Shown here: positions 31,091 through 43,900 of the stretch, in pieces
Numbering within the stretch: the stretch's first letter is position 1
Layout of the letters: every line of letters starts with the position of its first letter
Assembly (NCBI GenBank): GCA_029721515.1
Contig: CM056563.1
Location: forward strand, 12,106,954-12,170,953
Origin: Synanceia verrucosa
Taxonomy: Eukaryota; Chordata; Actinopteri; Perciformes; Synanceiidae
DNA: 64,000 nt
Direction: 5' to 3'
Notes under the pieces: model-generated
Seen by the model: only the letters and a program-made list of their open reading frames with translations
Databases searched by the model: none
Told to the model about the DNA's origin: nothing
Translations under genes and position numbers: made by a program

Positions 31091-33424
31091 TGAGCTGAAT
31101 TCCCCCAGTGAAGATGTGTTGCAGTGCCACAATGTAACCACAGAGAGGAGCCATCATGTCCTCTTTAGTGGACGGTTCAGAGTGAATGATGAGAGTGTGT
31201 GTGTCTGTGTGAAGCATGACGGAGATAATTCGCCCTGCATTTATTCAGTCAAGTTCCACTCCCGATCTTTTCGACATAGATGCAAGTGCTTAATGGGTTG
31301 GAGTAGTGGGCTGCCCTGATTGGCTGTGGAGTGAGGCATCTGTTGTTCATGGGAGGAAGCAGAACCATGCTCAGCTTGGTCTGACCATGTGCTCATTCAT
31401 CGTTGTTCAAATAGTGTTAAAGTTAATTTGAATCATGACGATGATCTGAGAAGAGGTGACTTAATGCACAAGCTCTATCTGCACTAGCCCTGCGTGGCTG
31501 ATTTCAAAGAGATAAGTAATAATATGGCTTTATGAAGTTATTTTCATAGAGGTGTTTTTTTTTGTTTTGCTGTGTACATATTTTAAAATTTATTTATAAT
31601 CTGTATGAACATTTTTATTAAGCAGTATTTTGTATAAGCAGATTGATAAATGCTTATTTTCGCAGCTAAAACAACCTGTTCTTATTTGATAGCTTCTGAC
31701 CAGGTCCAAATTCTAGTTACTGTACTGTTGCCATGGCGATGAGTGTCAAAATGGATCAAGTTATTTGCGTCACATCGTCTGACCTTTTGCACTGTTTTTC
31801 ACATGCGCGACTATATCAAAAGAAATTGGCAGCGTCCAATTCTTGCATCACCAACAACAATAAGATGAACATTTGGCACTTTTACAACTATTTACATAAA
31901 ACAATGTCCAAATAATTTCTGTTTTTTTTTTTTCCCAAAGAGAGTCTGTAGTGAATCTCTTGGTTTTTATTTGTAGCTCCTACATAAAGAGCAATACTTG
32001 GTTTTTCAGTTATTGTACTTTAATGCTCTATAGAACCACCGTGTATAGATTTTTAGAGGACTGTAAAAAAATGAATGAACTTTGGCATGTGTTTTTCCTC
32101 CCAGAACCAGTATGTTTTTGTTTTTTTATAGTGTGTCACCAGTGTGAAAGACTGAAAGACGATGGATGGAGATGAAAGAGACAGCCATCTCTAAAGGTAT
32201 TATTCATACGTCCTTTAACTTACATCCTTTTCATCTCTTCCTTGTCCTTTGGTTTCATCCTTTTGTGATGTAAATATTAAAGCATTTTATAAAGAAGATG
32301 ACACTTTTTCTAGTGGCGTTTTTTGTTTTAGTGTGGGTAATGGAGTTCAGTGCTACATCATGATGGTGATAACAATAGTATTTAAAAGTTTCCCTCAACT
32401 AAACTCACAATTATACAAGTACATCACATGGTTACAATAATCAATGAATCTGATTATTTTGCCATTAAACTTTTTGTTAGCAAAGGCTGAAAACTGTAAA
32501 GATGAGATGTCTTAATATGGCTATCAGGTGGAGGGGCGGTGGTGTAGTGGTTAGCACTGTCACCTCACAGCAAGAAGGTACCGGGTTTGAATCCCGGCCT
32601 GGGGCCTTTCTGTGTGGAGTTTGCATGTTCTATCTAGCCTATCTCAGCTGTCTTAGGGCGAAAGGCAGCGTACACCCCGGACAAGTCTCCAGTTCATCAC
32701 AGAGACAGACAACCACTCACATTCACGGTCAATTTAAATTAGCCAATTAACCTAATCCCTATGCATGTTTTTGGATGGTTGGAGGAAGCCGGAGTACCAA
32801 GAGAGAACCCACACAGACACGTAGAGAACATGTAAATTCCACACATCCCGGGCCGGGAATCGAACCCGGTACCTTCTTTTTGTGAGGCAACAGTGCTAAC
32901 CACTACACCATTGTGCTGCCCATTTGGGCTACATTAGTTCAGCCCAAAGGCTGACCTTTGGCCAAACGAACAATCGCAGTTCTAGTTCATAGTAGAATGT
33001 GGAAGTGAGCAACTGAAGTATTTCTGATTCTGATTCGATAACAAAGCATACACATCAACTTGATGTGATGCTACTGTTGCTGCTGTGTGAAGTATTGATA
33101 AATGTAATGCATTTGTTAGCCCACCCACCCAAAATCACCACCAGCTGTCGGTAATGGCTATGATGATTTACTCATCATGGTTAACTCAGAAAATAAGCTG
33201 ATCTCTACCATGTGTTCATGTCAGTGTGCGTTCAGTAAAGACAAAAAGAGCACTGGTCATAGCAGCATTGAAAGGTGCTGGTATATTTAACATTGGCGTT
33301 ACAAAAACATTTCAAACAAAGTGATGCTGTATCATCGATTCCAAACAAATAGACATGAAAATCAATAAAACGACATGCTCCAACTTATGACAAGTGACAT
33401 TCCCAAAAAAGGTTGTTATTTTTT
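31091..33424. other. Interval between the convergent 3' ends of srebf1 and rai1
   Basis: Apart from the possible extended srebf1 3' UTR (to about 32.3 kb) and the inverted repeat at 32533-32920, no gene is seen. Mostly AT-rich unique sequence. Confidence 0.5.
32533..32920. repeat. Inverted pair of tRNA-like repeat heads (SINE-like fold-back)
   Basis: The left end reads GGTGTAGTGGTTAGCACTGT and then GGTTTGAATCCC, resembling pol III A and B boxes. The right end is the same unit on the minus strand (GGTTCGATTCCC, then the complement of GTGTAGTGGTTAGCACTGT). About 65 bases at each end pair. The middle contains GTGTGGAGTTTGCATGTTC and CCAATTAACCTAATCCC, blocks I know from a very common teleost repeat. 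Not a functional tRNA: no acceptor stem or anticodon loop can be drawn. Confidence 0.75.
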
Positions 33425-34378
33425 TTTCATCAATGGATTCTTTTAATAACATTTTATAAGCAATAACATATTCCATTTTATAGAAAATAAACATCTCTAG
33501 GAAATACTATACACAATTATATTAGTACATCACATCTTACATTTAAACAGCATCAAATACTTATATACACCATTAAATAATGAGCTCCATAAAAGAGAAC
33601 GTTTGGTGTGGCATTTTTGCACTTTCTTTTATGCTCTAATACTTAAATATGTCTCCTTTTTTGATATGACCAGTACTTAAACTGTCACCCTGTACAGGGC
33701 GTTGGTACATAGCATGGAAGAGTGAAAGAGGCTACATTTGAGATACACAAACGGACAGGTGTGCTGAGAAAGCTGCACTGAATGTTTATCTTTCTGAGTT
33801 GCTGTGGTCAGTGAAATAATCGTACATCATGGCAATGTTTAACAGTAATACTTCTGAACTGTACATAGATGTGAAGTGAGATGACCTGACTACCGGTTGC
33901 ACCCTTGAAGCCCTAATCTGCAACCTGTCGAGTGATGATGGTGGCGTCTACTGTACATATTGAATGTGCACACAGTTGAAATGGAGGAACACTCTTGAAC
34001 AGTTATCTTTTTTCTTCTTTTTTCATTTTTAATTTCTGAATTACAACGAATCCTAACATAATACCAAGGGTGACGTCATGATGTCGTATAGTCATAATGC
34101 ACATCAAAATACATCTCCGAAGATGAGAGCGTTATATTAAAATACTGCGTCCGTTTTTTTTGTTGAGATCAGAATATTCAGAACCTGTAAAGCACATCAT
34201 CATGTAGTTTCATTTTGTTTTAAAACACAAACGCACACATTGAGATAGTACATCCAGTGGTTGGCTGCTGCTTTTCTGATGCAATGACATCTTGAAATGG
34301 ATATGAACTTCGCCACTCACACGAACAAATAATGCACAAACACACTGATGATGTGGCTGTAGAATGACAGTGTTTGAT

Positions 34379-34422
<44 letters not shown>

Positions 34423-34907
34423 GTTGGCCTGCAGACAAGGTGGCCAGAGGGATGCTCTGGTCCAATCAGTGTCCGCCAGGTGACTGAGTATGATAGCAAC
34501 CCATCCGAAAGGCAGAACACACACACACACACACACACTCCTCGCTCTGCATTTCAATCAGCCCTCCTGTGCTCTGGGCTCTAGGCATACAGTCTCTAAA
34601 GCGCAGTCTATCCTCCTGTTAAACAGTACCGCTGCCTTCCAGTACAAGGCTCAGTTGGGAAAACCGTTGTGTTTGGGGAGCTGCTACTCTCTGCAGAGCC
34701 TTTCTCCAGGGTTTCTATTGCCCCTAGCTCCACCTCAGCGCAGCTTTTTACCCTTCTGGCCCGATGTGCCTGTCCATCATCAGTCATCACTGTGTTTTTT
34801 CAGTATAGGTGGCTGTTAGGACAGCATCTTTGTCTGCCATGCTGAATAGGTGAAGCTTGCTCGGCTGAGAGGTGATGTTGGTGGTGGAGGTGGTGAACTG
34901 GAATATC
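33425..34907 (-). other. rai1: Probable rai1 3' UTR
   Basis: If the terminal exon at 34908-34916 is right, transcription continues leftward here. On the minus strand an ATTAAA signal reads at 33447-33442 with no AATAAA nearby. A (CA)n tract at 34383-34420 and a shorter one at 34518-34539 are the only repeats. Confidence 0.4.
34383..34420. repeat. (AC)n microsatellite
   Basis: Nineteen uninterrupted AC units within the presumed rai1 3' UTR. Confidence 0.95.
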
Positions 34908-34916
34908 TTACAGGTC
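34908..34916 (-). CDS. rai1: Candidate terminal coding exon of rai1 (Asp-Leu-stop)
   Basis: On the minus strand, a strong polypyrimidine tract and CTACAG acceptor precede GAC CTG TAA in phase 0, which is the phase left by the GAG|GTAAGA donor at 37160. Human RAI1 also has only a few codons (RLP) in its last exon, so a tiny terminal exon is expected. Three codons are too short to prove by homology. Confidence 0.45.
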   Translation of the reverse strand, partial: DL

Positions 34917-37900
34917 CTGTAGGAAGAGGGAAGAGACGTGAATTCGTGAGTACAGAGAGAAAGGCGTGGGTTATGCCAGAGGTTTTCCCTCTTCTATGTT
35001 GGCCTCACAGCACTGCAGAATATGAGCCTTCATGCTCTGTTGGCAGGTTGGCGTCTAAACCTTTATAGGAACTATGTAGTGTGCGGGTTTAAGAACTGCA
35101 AAAGCTGCAATACATGCAGGTGGGAGCTCACATGTATGTGCTGCGTATATGTCCTCTGTGTAGATCTGCAGGCATGAAGGCTGGCTGCAGTGTGCAGGTT
35201 CGGGGAGATGGATGCATCTGGCCCATGGACCAGCTCCACTGTGAGAGACACAGCAGGAAAGCCTACTAATTGTGCTGGTGTGCTGGTGATGGTGGAGCTC
35301 TTTCTTTCTCCTTATCCTCCTCTGCAGCCCCCCATAATGTCTCGTTCATCCTCTCTGCCTTTCCCTCTGAACATGCCAGGTGCCCATCCTTATGGCCTGG
35401 CTTTAGACCAGCAGCTTTGCTCTCTCCTCTCTGTTATCTCTCCCTCCTTCTCTTCTCTCTCTTTCTGTTTACTTCATTTGTTTATACCGTCAATCTCACA
35501 TGTTTTTTTCTCCATCACCGTGTGCTGCCTCTCTCTCCTGTTAGTCCTCTTTTCATTCTGTCGCTCTCTGATATAACTGCCCCCATTCGTCTTTTGTTCC
35601 CTCCAGCCTCAGCACCAAACACATTTCCCTCCCCCTGCCTGCCTCGCTGTGTGTTTACGTGTGTGAGCTAACAGGTAACCTGTTAATGAACATGCATGGA
35701 TGCATACAGTGCATGTCCCTTAGCTCTTTAGAGAGGACACAGTTGTAGGCAACGTGTGCACAGTTTTATCGACAAGTATGTGTTGCAGCCCTGAAACCAA
35801 GTGACAAGGGATGATTTCAGAAGGGGGTCCATGGGTGGGGTGCTCGTGTGCATGTGTGTGTGTCTGCTCTTGCCTTTTATTAGGCCGCTCAGCGTAAATT
35901 GGCACAGCACAGACCTTCAGATCCCTCAACTGATGACAGCTCTGCCTCAGCCCGTGAACAACAATCTTTCTCTTTCTGCCTCGCTCTCCTTCCTCCTCGT
36001 TTCACATACTCTATTTCTGCTGCTTAGACGTGGGAGTTGAGGTGAAGAGAGGCGGGGAGAGAGGAGATGAGAGAGGAAGAGGGAGGAAGGGATGAGGGGA
36101 GGATGACTGCAAAAATGGAGGGAAAAAAGGGAGCTGCTCACAGGAGATGAGAGGTGAACAGAGCGAGGGAGCTGGAACAGCAGGGAAGCGCACAAGCTAA
36201 ATAAGGGGAGGATGAGAAATAACAAGAGGAAGAAGGAGAGAGAAAGGGTGGAGAGAGCATGTGGGGGAAGATAGCAGGCAGTGATGCTGGGTGGGGTGTT
36301 TTGATCAGCAGCCAGCTTTTCATCGCTGTCAGTCTGCACAGAGGAGAAGAGGAAAGGAAAGAGGGAGAGAAGAGGGAGGGAGGGAGGCTACTGCCACTGC
36401 TGCCTCAATGCACCGCTGCTCCCTGCTGAATGTCAGCATCTCCCTCTCTACTCCCCCCACCCTTCCCTCTGCGTTTGACCTTCCTATCCTGTTGCAGTGT
36501 GCATATGCCGCCAGCAGATAGCGTCTGTCTTACAGGAAAGTTGACTATGGAGTGGACGTTCATATGAACACAAGAAAGGTAACCCCATTGCGTTTGTGGT
36601 GGTCTGCAGTCAAAACTGTCAAGTGACAGTAATACACAACATTTCACACAAATGTTTACTCAGCTACTGGTGGTTGACATGGGTTTAGCTTGTCAAGGTC
36701 ATTGGGTATATATTTGGTCAGTCCAAGATGAGATCCTGTTCACCTTGGCGTGGGAGTAGATAGGTTTCTTGATACACGTGTACAACAAATACCACCCTGA
36801 AGCCTGTATTTCCTCTCTTTGGTTTATTCTCTGTTTTACAAGAGCTGACAATTGTGTTTTCTGTTCTGCACTGTGTCATCTATCGGTGCTGCTGCTTGTG
36901 ACAGCAATGTGTGAACTGATTTTTTTTTTCTGTGCTGAAGTGAGAAAAAAAACTCCAAAATGCACAGTGGTTCTGGAGCACAAACCTGTACATAATATAA
37001 AAACACTGATGTTTGAGAGGTTTTTAAGGTTAGAGATTACTAGATCATATCCATCCAATCATCTATCTTTAGTCCTGTTAAAGCAGGATGCAGTATGAGT
37101 TTGGTGAATTTAAAGAAATATAATGGAAAATCACTGTTTTGAGGCTTTCAGTTTCTTACCTCGTGTTTTGGACATTTGATGGAGAAGTCATCCTCATGGA
37201 ACGTGCAGCCTGGGTAAGGAAAGAAAAAGCAAAGAGAAGAAGCGAATAAGTCATGGAGTCTTGATTGAACACAAACAATGAATGAAACAAATAGCGTGAG
37301 ACAAATACACATCAACAACAACACACCCCTTAAAAACAGATAAATGACAGAGGTATGGTTAAAAAGGAAATGAACAAGAAAAGAGGCAGAGAGAGAGAGA
37401 GACTGTGTGGATATGTTGTGATGCAGGCAGTCAGATATGGCTTGTGCACTCAGCAGGATTAAAAAGAGGCCTCGCTTTGCTCCCTGTGCTGGCGAGGCAG
37501 ACGTGGCAGGCCTTCTAATCCTCACACTGTACTTCCTTGGCATGAGGTAATGTAAGGGGAGACCATATAACACATGACACACAGACAGTATTGACAGCGA
37601 TCAGGGACACAAGCACCGAAAGGGAGCATGGTTGTGAGATGAACATATAGGGGATCATTAAAGACGGTGTTCAGGCAGACACGTACGTGCAAATGCAGGA
37701 AGTAGAATGGATGGACAGAGCCACAGGGGTTGTGGTCAATAATGCTCACATGCACACCGTCCTGCCTCTTGCACACTCCAGGGTCCCACTTTCCTCTCAG
37801 CATCCCCTTTATTCAGTGCTCCCTACCTCTTTTCCCTCCCCCTTTCCTCTTTCTCTCTCCCCTAGCACTCTCAGACATCTATTCTAACACTCAATAATGT

Positions 37901-40900
37901 TCCTTCCTGATGCATTTTCCTTCTCTCATTTTACCCACATCCATTTTCCCTCCCCTTGCTTTCTACTCTCTCCTTTTATTCTTCTCTCTTTTTTCCCTCA
38001 CCTGCCTTATTTGTTCCCCTCCCTATTGTCCTCTAAACCCACGTTCAATTTCCCCATTCCCAATTTCCCTCCTCATTTCTTCTGCCTTTCCATGGCTTTT
38101 CTCCCCTTTTCATCCCTTGTTGCTGTCTTTCTTCTCTTGCTGTGGCCTCTTACCTATCTCTTTGGCGCAGACATAGTGGTATTTATGAGAGCAGCCTCTC
38201 CAACAGCAGCTGAGGGACGCCCCCACAATCTGGCACTTGTAGCAGCTCTGGGGTTAGTCACACAGATGGACATATGGACCAAGAACCAACGAAGAAACAA
38301 ACAAATTGATTGATAGGACATTAGGATAGAGAGAGGGGGAAAAAGGAGGAAATGTCATTTTTTAAAGAAGCTGTGTATAATCTCTTTTAAGTTCCATAAG
38401 CATGCACATTTTATAATAGACTCAGTACTAATTTCTATTGTACCGTTTGGGCTGACTTGTTGGCTCCCTCCTTCAGTCCATATAGCCTCCCAGCTACCAT
38501 AATTACCCCCTTGGTCCAGATGGCACAGTTTTCATGGGCCCAATGCTCCTTAGATTCTGCCTCCACTTGTAGCCTTTGGAACATGCTGTCACCACCCTCT
38601 TGGTCACTTGCAGTCCCAGTGCCAGTGGCCTGCAGCTGCTTCATCCTCCTGAACCTCTCTCGAAGAGTTAATCTTCGTGGACCACCCTCCTGACCTGTTC
38701 TCTCTGCTTTTTCTGCCCTTCGGTAGTGCCAGTGATGGTGCTTGCTACTACTGCCCTCTTGAGTGGATGCCTCTGTGTGGCCCTCCTCCTTTTCTATGCT
38801 GCCCTCGCTCTTTGGCTCTTCACTGTCCCTACTGTCGCTGTCAATGGCTTTCTGTGACTCTCCCCTAAGCGATTCGGTGTGCCCAGTTGTCAAGATTTTC
38901 CGTGGAACGTCGTCCTCTGTGTAGTAGGGTCCACACAAATCACCCAGGTCTCTGTAATTTGCGGGCTTTCCACATAAGCAACATGTAAGACACCTGTCTG
39001 TTAGATTTCTTCTTACCAAGGGTCCCTGTAGCATGGCAGCAGCATGTGGCACTACTTTTGCCACTGTGAAAGGATTCCTCATTCGTAGTATGCCCTTTTT
39101 TCTACGTCTTTGAAATATCACTGCGTCCTCAGGCTTGTTGACTATGGCACACCAAGAAGAAAAGTCTCTGGAGTTGTTAATCCGTACATAAGGACAGAAA
39201 GACAGTTTTGAATTTTGATGGATTGGTTTACGCCTGATTCTTTTAACAGAAATGGTCTCAGTCTGTTTTTCTGATATTGTAACTACAGGACCCACAATAC
39301 ATGCCTCTGGTTTTTCTGTCTTTTCCTGTTCCCTTCTTTCCAATTCTTCTTTTTCTCTTTCCTCTTTTTCAGCCCGTTCATTTCCTGCTGCCCTTACTAC
39401 TGCCTCTATAACCTCCATGGCATCTTTCATCCCAGGCTTTGGGCCTGGCTTTTTGTGGACCTTCACTGGCTTGCCAGGAATCTGCTCTGATGAGGCTTTG
39501 CCTCGTTTCCTCTGAGTTGGATTTGTGGATGGTTTTCTGCCTCTCCTTGGTTTCTGAATGAGTTCTGTGCTTGTAACCTGGGGGGCTTCTATGATCTCAT
39601 CTGTGCTGATCGGCAGAGGTATTGTGGAGTCGATGGAGGTTACCTTCTCTTCTACACTCTCATGTTGTTGCTCTGTTGTTTCAATATTTGTCTCCTCGAC
39701 TGTTGCTGTTTCTTCTACAGGGGCTTGGCCTTTTCTTTTCTTTCTTCTCTGTTTTAGATGCATTTCATGGTTGTTTTTAATGGCTCTCTGCTTGGCTAGC
39801 CTTGGTGTTGTAACTATTAGGTTCCCTGCTTCCAAGGCTACTACTGAGGCATCTGTGCTCTCCACCATGGCCCATCTCTTCCTTTTAGTTCTGGCGGACT
39901 TAGTGGCAACAGAAGATACACCTTCTGAGGGCTGTTGTGTCCACTCTCCTGGTGTCCTGACTACTACTGGGGCATCTATTGAGCTCCAAACCTTGTCATC
40001 TCTGACATCCTGCTGTGTGCCTGCTTTAATGTTTTCTTGTCTTGTCTCCTCCTTATTTACAACCTCTTCTTCCATCCCTTGTCTCACCTCCTCTGGTGTT
40101 GATGCCTCTTGACTCACTTCCTTTTTTCTTACTGCTTCATGTTGTTTCACTCCATCGTGTCTAGACCCCATGCTTTTCACATCTCCCCCTGTCACCTCAA
40201 TGCTATTTATGTGCACAGGTGTCTCATCCTTTAAGGCATGTTGAGTCAAAGCCTTGACTGTCACATCATCACCTAGATTGCAATCTACCTGGGGAACTGG
40301 GAGGTGTTTTTTTGAGCTTGGAGATGTTATTTTCTGCACCATGGCCTCATATTTCTGTCCTCTGCCTTTCCGTGGTGGGAGAACTTTTGTTTTAGTGGGG
40401 CACTGAGGAGGCACCACAGACATATCACTGCTGGTGGTATCAGTTTCACTGATGTTGGGAGGAGTGTCTTTAGGTGGGGGGGTGACCACAGACACCTTTT
40501 TCGGTGCCCCTCGCTTTCTTTTGGGGCCTCGGACACCCTTTTCTTTAGGTGTAGAGACAAATTGTTCCAGCAGAGAGAGTTGAGGTGGCAAGGGTTTTGG
40601 TTTGGGCTTTGGCCCCCTCTTTTTCTTTACTGGTGTTGTAGAAAGGTCTGGGCTAAGTTTCCGTTTCAGTGAAAGTGAGGTCTTTTCTTCAACCTGTTCA
40701 GTTGGAACTGCTGGGGCAAGGTGTGCATGTGGATCTGCTGGAGCATCTGTGTTTTTGACTGTATTAGGAGTAGGATTTGGAATTTGTCCCACTCTAACAG
40801 ACTCCTCTACTTTTGGAGAATCATCATTGGCTTTAATTTCTGTTAGCAGCTGAGGCAGAATGTCCTCCCCTGTGATTTTTTCTTTTTCTTTTGACAGCTT

Positions 40901-43900
40901 TTCTTGTGTTGGCTTTCTGGATCTCAAGACCATGTTCTTCCCCTCCTTCTCTGGTGCCTTAACCTCATGGTTTACTTGCTTTTCTTCCAAGTTTAATGGA
41001 TTTAAATCCTGGTTTACTTGTGATATTGTAACTTTTGGGCTCTTCCTTCCCCTACTTTGCTGTCCTGATAAAGGTTGAACAGTTTCTTCTTGCTGTATCT
41101 GCTTTGCTTTAGAAACTGAGCCTTTGGGGCGACCCACTGAGGCTTTGATAGGTGCAGTGTCATAGGGGGGCAAAACATCTGCAGGCTTGGGTCCAGATTT
41201 AGGTCCTGGTTTTGGACCTGGCTTCAGAGTTGGTTTTGGACCAGGCTTTGATCCAGGTTTTGGCCCAGGTTTTGAGCCTGGTTTGGGTCCTGGTTTTCGT
41301 TTCACGGGAGTCTCAATTTTCAGAGGCAGCTCCGGTTCATTTGGCACAGGTTTTGGTCCTGGTTTTGGTCCTGATTTAGGTCCAGGTTTTGGCCCAGGCT
41401 TTTGTCCATGCTTTAGACCAGGTTTAGGTCCTGGTTTTGGACCTGGCTTTGCTCCTGATTTTGGGGCTGATTTTGGTCCAGGTTTTGGTCCTGGTTTGAC
41501 TCCAGGCTTCGACCCTGGTTTTGGGCCTGGTTTTCTCTTCACATGAGGCTCAACTTTGGGTGGCACATCAGGTGCATTGAACGAGCGAGTGCACATTCTT
41601 GAACGAAAACCATCAGGTAGCATTTTGGGAGTCTGGCTCACAATAGAATCCTGATGAGCAAGGTCCATTTGATCTGAGAATAGCACTGTTTTGCTCAGAG
41701 GCATGCAAGGTTTCTGTCTAGGTGAAGGTGCTCCTTCCTCTTCTTTTTCCCCCTCCCTCTGCAAGCTTAGCTGTTGCCTGATTCCCACACCTGAATGCAT
41801 GATTCTTCTTCTGCCCCTGGCATGCTTGCGTCCAAATGCCCTCGGCTGAGCAGATGGGGCCACGGGTTCTGGCTTGGCCAAGGGGGTCACAGCACTGGCA
41901 CAGCTGATACCCGGTTCCATGTCCTCATCACCTTTTTTGGGGGAGGGTGGAGTGTCTGCCCAAGAGGGGGCTGAGGGAAGTATCGACTTCCCTGGCAGCT
42001 GAGGAGAGTCTGGCTCCAGCACTTTAGCATCACTGTGATCAATATGATCCCTGGCCTGAGCTGGAGAAGTTTTCTTATCATTGAGAGCCGAGAAGACTGG
42101 CATAGCAGAGTGAGGCTGAGGAGCTGTGTCACCGATGGCTGACTCCCTTGCGGAAGCATCTGCTGCTGCTGTTGCTGCTGCTGCATTTGGATGTGCAGGA
42201 GCCCCTGCAGGCTCATTGTCAGTATGGAGCTCTGTACTGTGACTCTCTTTCCTGCTGTAGAGATCTCCAGAAAGCTTCTCTTGCCCATCTCTTTTATTCA
42301 TGTGCTCCTCAGTCGATGACACTTTCTCCCCCTCCACCAGTTCCTCCCTAACCTCTGCAGACAGAAGAGGAGAGAGACAGTGTTGTTGTTTCTGTATTTC
42401 CTCTCCTTCTTCATCTTCATTGGCCTCCTCCTGTCCATCCCCCTCCTCTTCTCCCTCCTCTTCATCCTCCTCATCTCTGCCCTCTCTCTTGTCTGAGTTG
42501 CTCTCATCCAAGGCCTCAATATGGGGGGTTGGAGAGGTGTTTTCAGAGCTGTCCTCCTTCTCTGTAGAATATTGATCCTGTTCAAGGTCAGCCCTAGAAA
42601 TGAAAGGCAAGGTTTTTACTGAGCTCTCAGATGCAGTGGGAGACTCAGATTTGAACGCCTCTGTTTTCATCTCATGGCCAAAGTGTTCCTTATGGCTGGA
42701 GTCAGAGAGAGCAGCTGGGGACTGTTCAACTGAGTCTCCTGCATCAGCGTCATATTTACTCTGGACCTCTTGGTACACTGCCTCCTTATAGCAATAGTTT
42801 TTTTCTGTCATTGCTTCATTGATTTTGCTGTAGAGAGCTGGGCATTTCTCTTCATCTGACCATTTCTCCAGATTTTCTGTAGTTTTAATTGTGTCAGAAT
42901 CTCTGTCATGGTCAGGGTTTTTATCTGTTGACACCTCCTCCTTGTCAGCTGATTTCTCTGTCCAAGCTGATTCTTCAAAGTTCTCTTTGATGGGCTCATT
43001 GATATGCTGTATATCTGAAGGGGAGTCCCTTTCTTGTTTCATAGGACTAGGGATTGTAATGCTTGTTGGAGACCTCTCATCACCAATGCTCTTCACTGGA
43101 GTACTCATGCCATCTCCTCCCTGCCCTGACTGGCATCTAGTAGGGTCAGGGGTAAGGTTATGCAGACCTGAGTCCCCAGACCTCGTGGACATGTCATCTG
43201 GAGATGTCATGGAGCATGAAGAGGCTGTGTCCAGGCTGAGTTGTGTGTTATGGGGGGCTTGTGCTGGACTTCTGCCTTGCCCACAGTAGTAGTAGCCTCT
43301 CTCCAGTTGTTCATCACTACTGCTGGAGTAGCCTCCCTCATGGAGTTCCATGGGCATTGGATGATGCTGTGGAGTAGAGTAAGGGTCCTGCATGGGTCCC
43401 CCACCAACACTACCACCACCACCATCTGGATATGAAGGACTTTTGTAGTCCTCGCCCTTTTTGGTGGACGCTCCACTCCCAGTACTGCTGTTGCTCCCTC
43501 CACTGCTGCGCTTACTGCCTTTCTTGTTGGCCACCAGGGCCTCTGAAAGCAGCAGCTGCTGGACGTTATTAGAGATGTTCTCTACCTGAGAGGTGAGGGC
43601 ATTCAGACTCCACAAACTGGGGTTCGACAACAACTTCTCTGAGAAGCGTTCTTTCATGGTTGGGACCTGTGGTGTGGTAGTGTAGCTGTGAGGGGCTGCA
43701 TGGGGCACATTGGGTGATGGGTGTGAGCGTGGAGGCATTAACATGGCATTTGCACTGGCTTGCTCCTGCAAACCAGCTGAAGAGGATGAAGAGGAAGATG
43801 CTGCTCCAGGAGTCATGGGAGGTTGGCCATACTGGAATGACTCTGGATTGGTCATTAATGGTGAAGGGGTAGAGCTGTATGAGGGGGAGCGTCCTACAGA

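Noticed and set aside
32530..32600. Possible tRNA gene
   Set aside because: Only A-box and B-box-like motifs are present; no cloverleaf can be folded and the same unit recurs inverted 300 bases away, so it is a repeat.
35947..36339. 130-codon Ser/Leu/Pro-rich minus-strand frame in the rai1 last intron
   Set aside because: Low-complexity translation of a purine tract; no domain and no splice-compatible place in rai1.
41187..41546. Collagen-like Gly-Phe-Gly-Pro open frame on the plus strand
   Set aside because: It is the antisense shadow of the rai1 Lys-Pro-Gly coding repeat.
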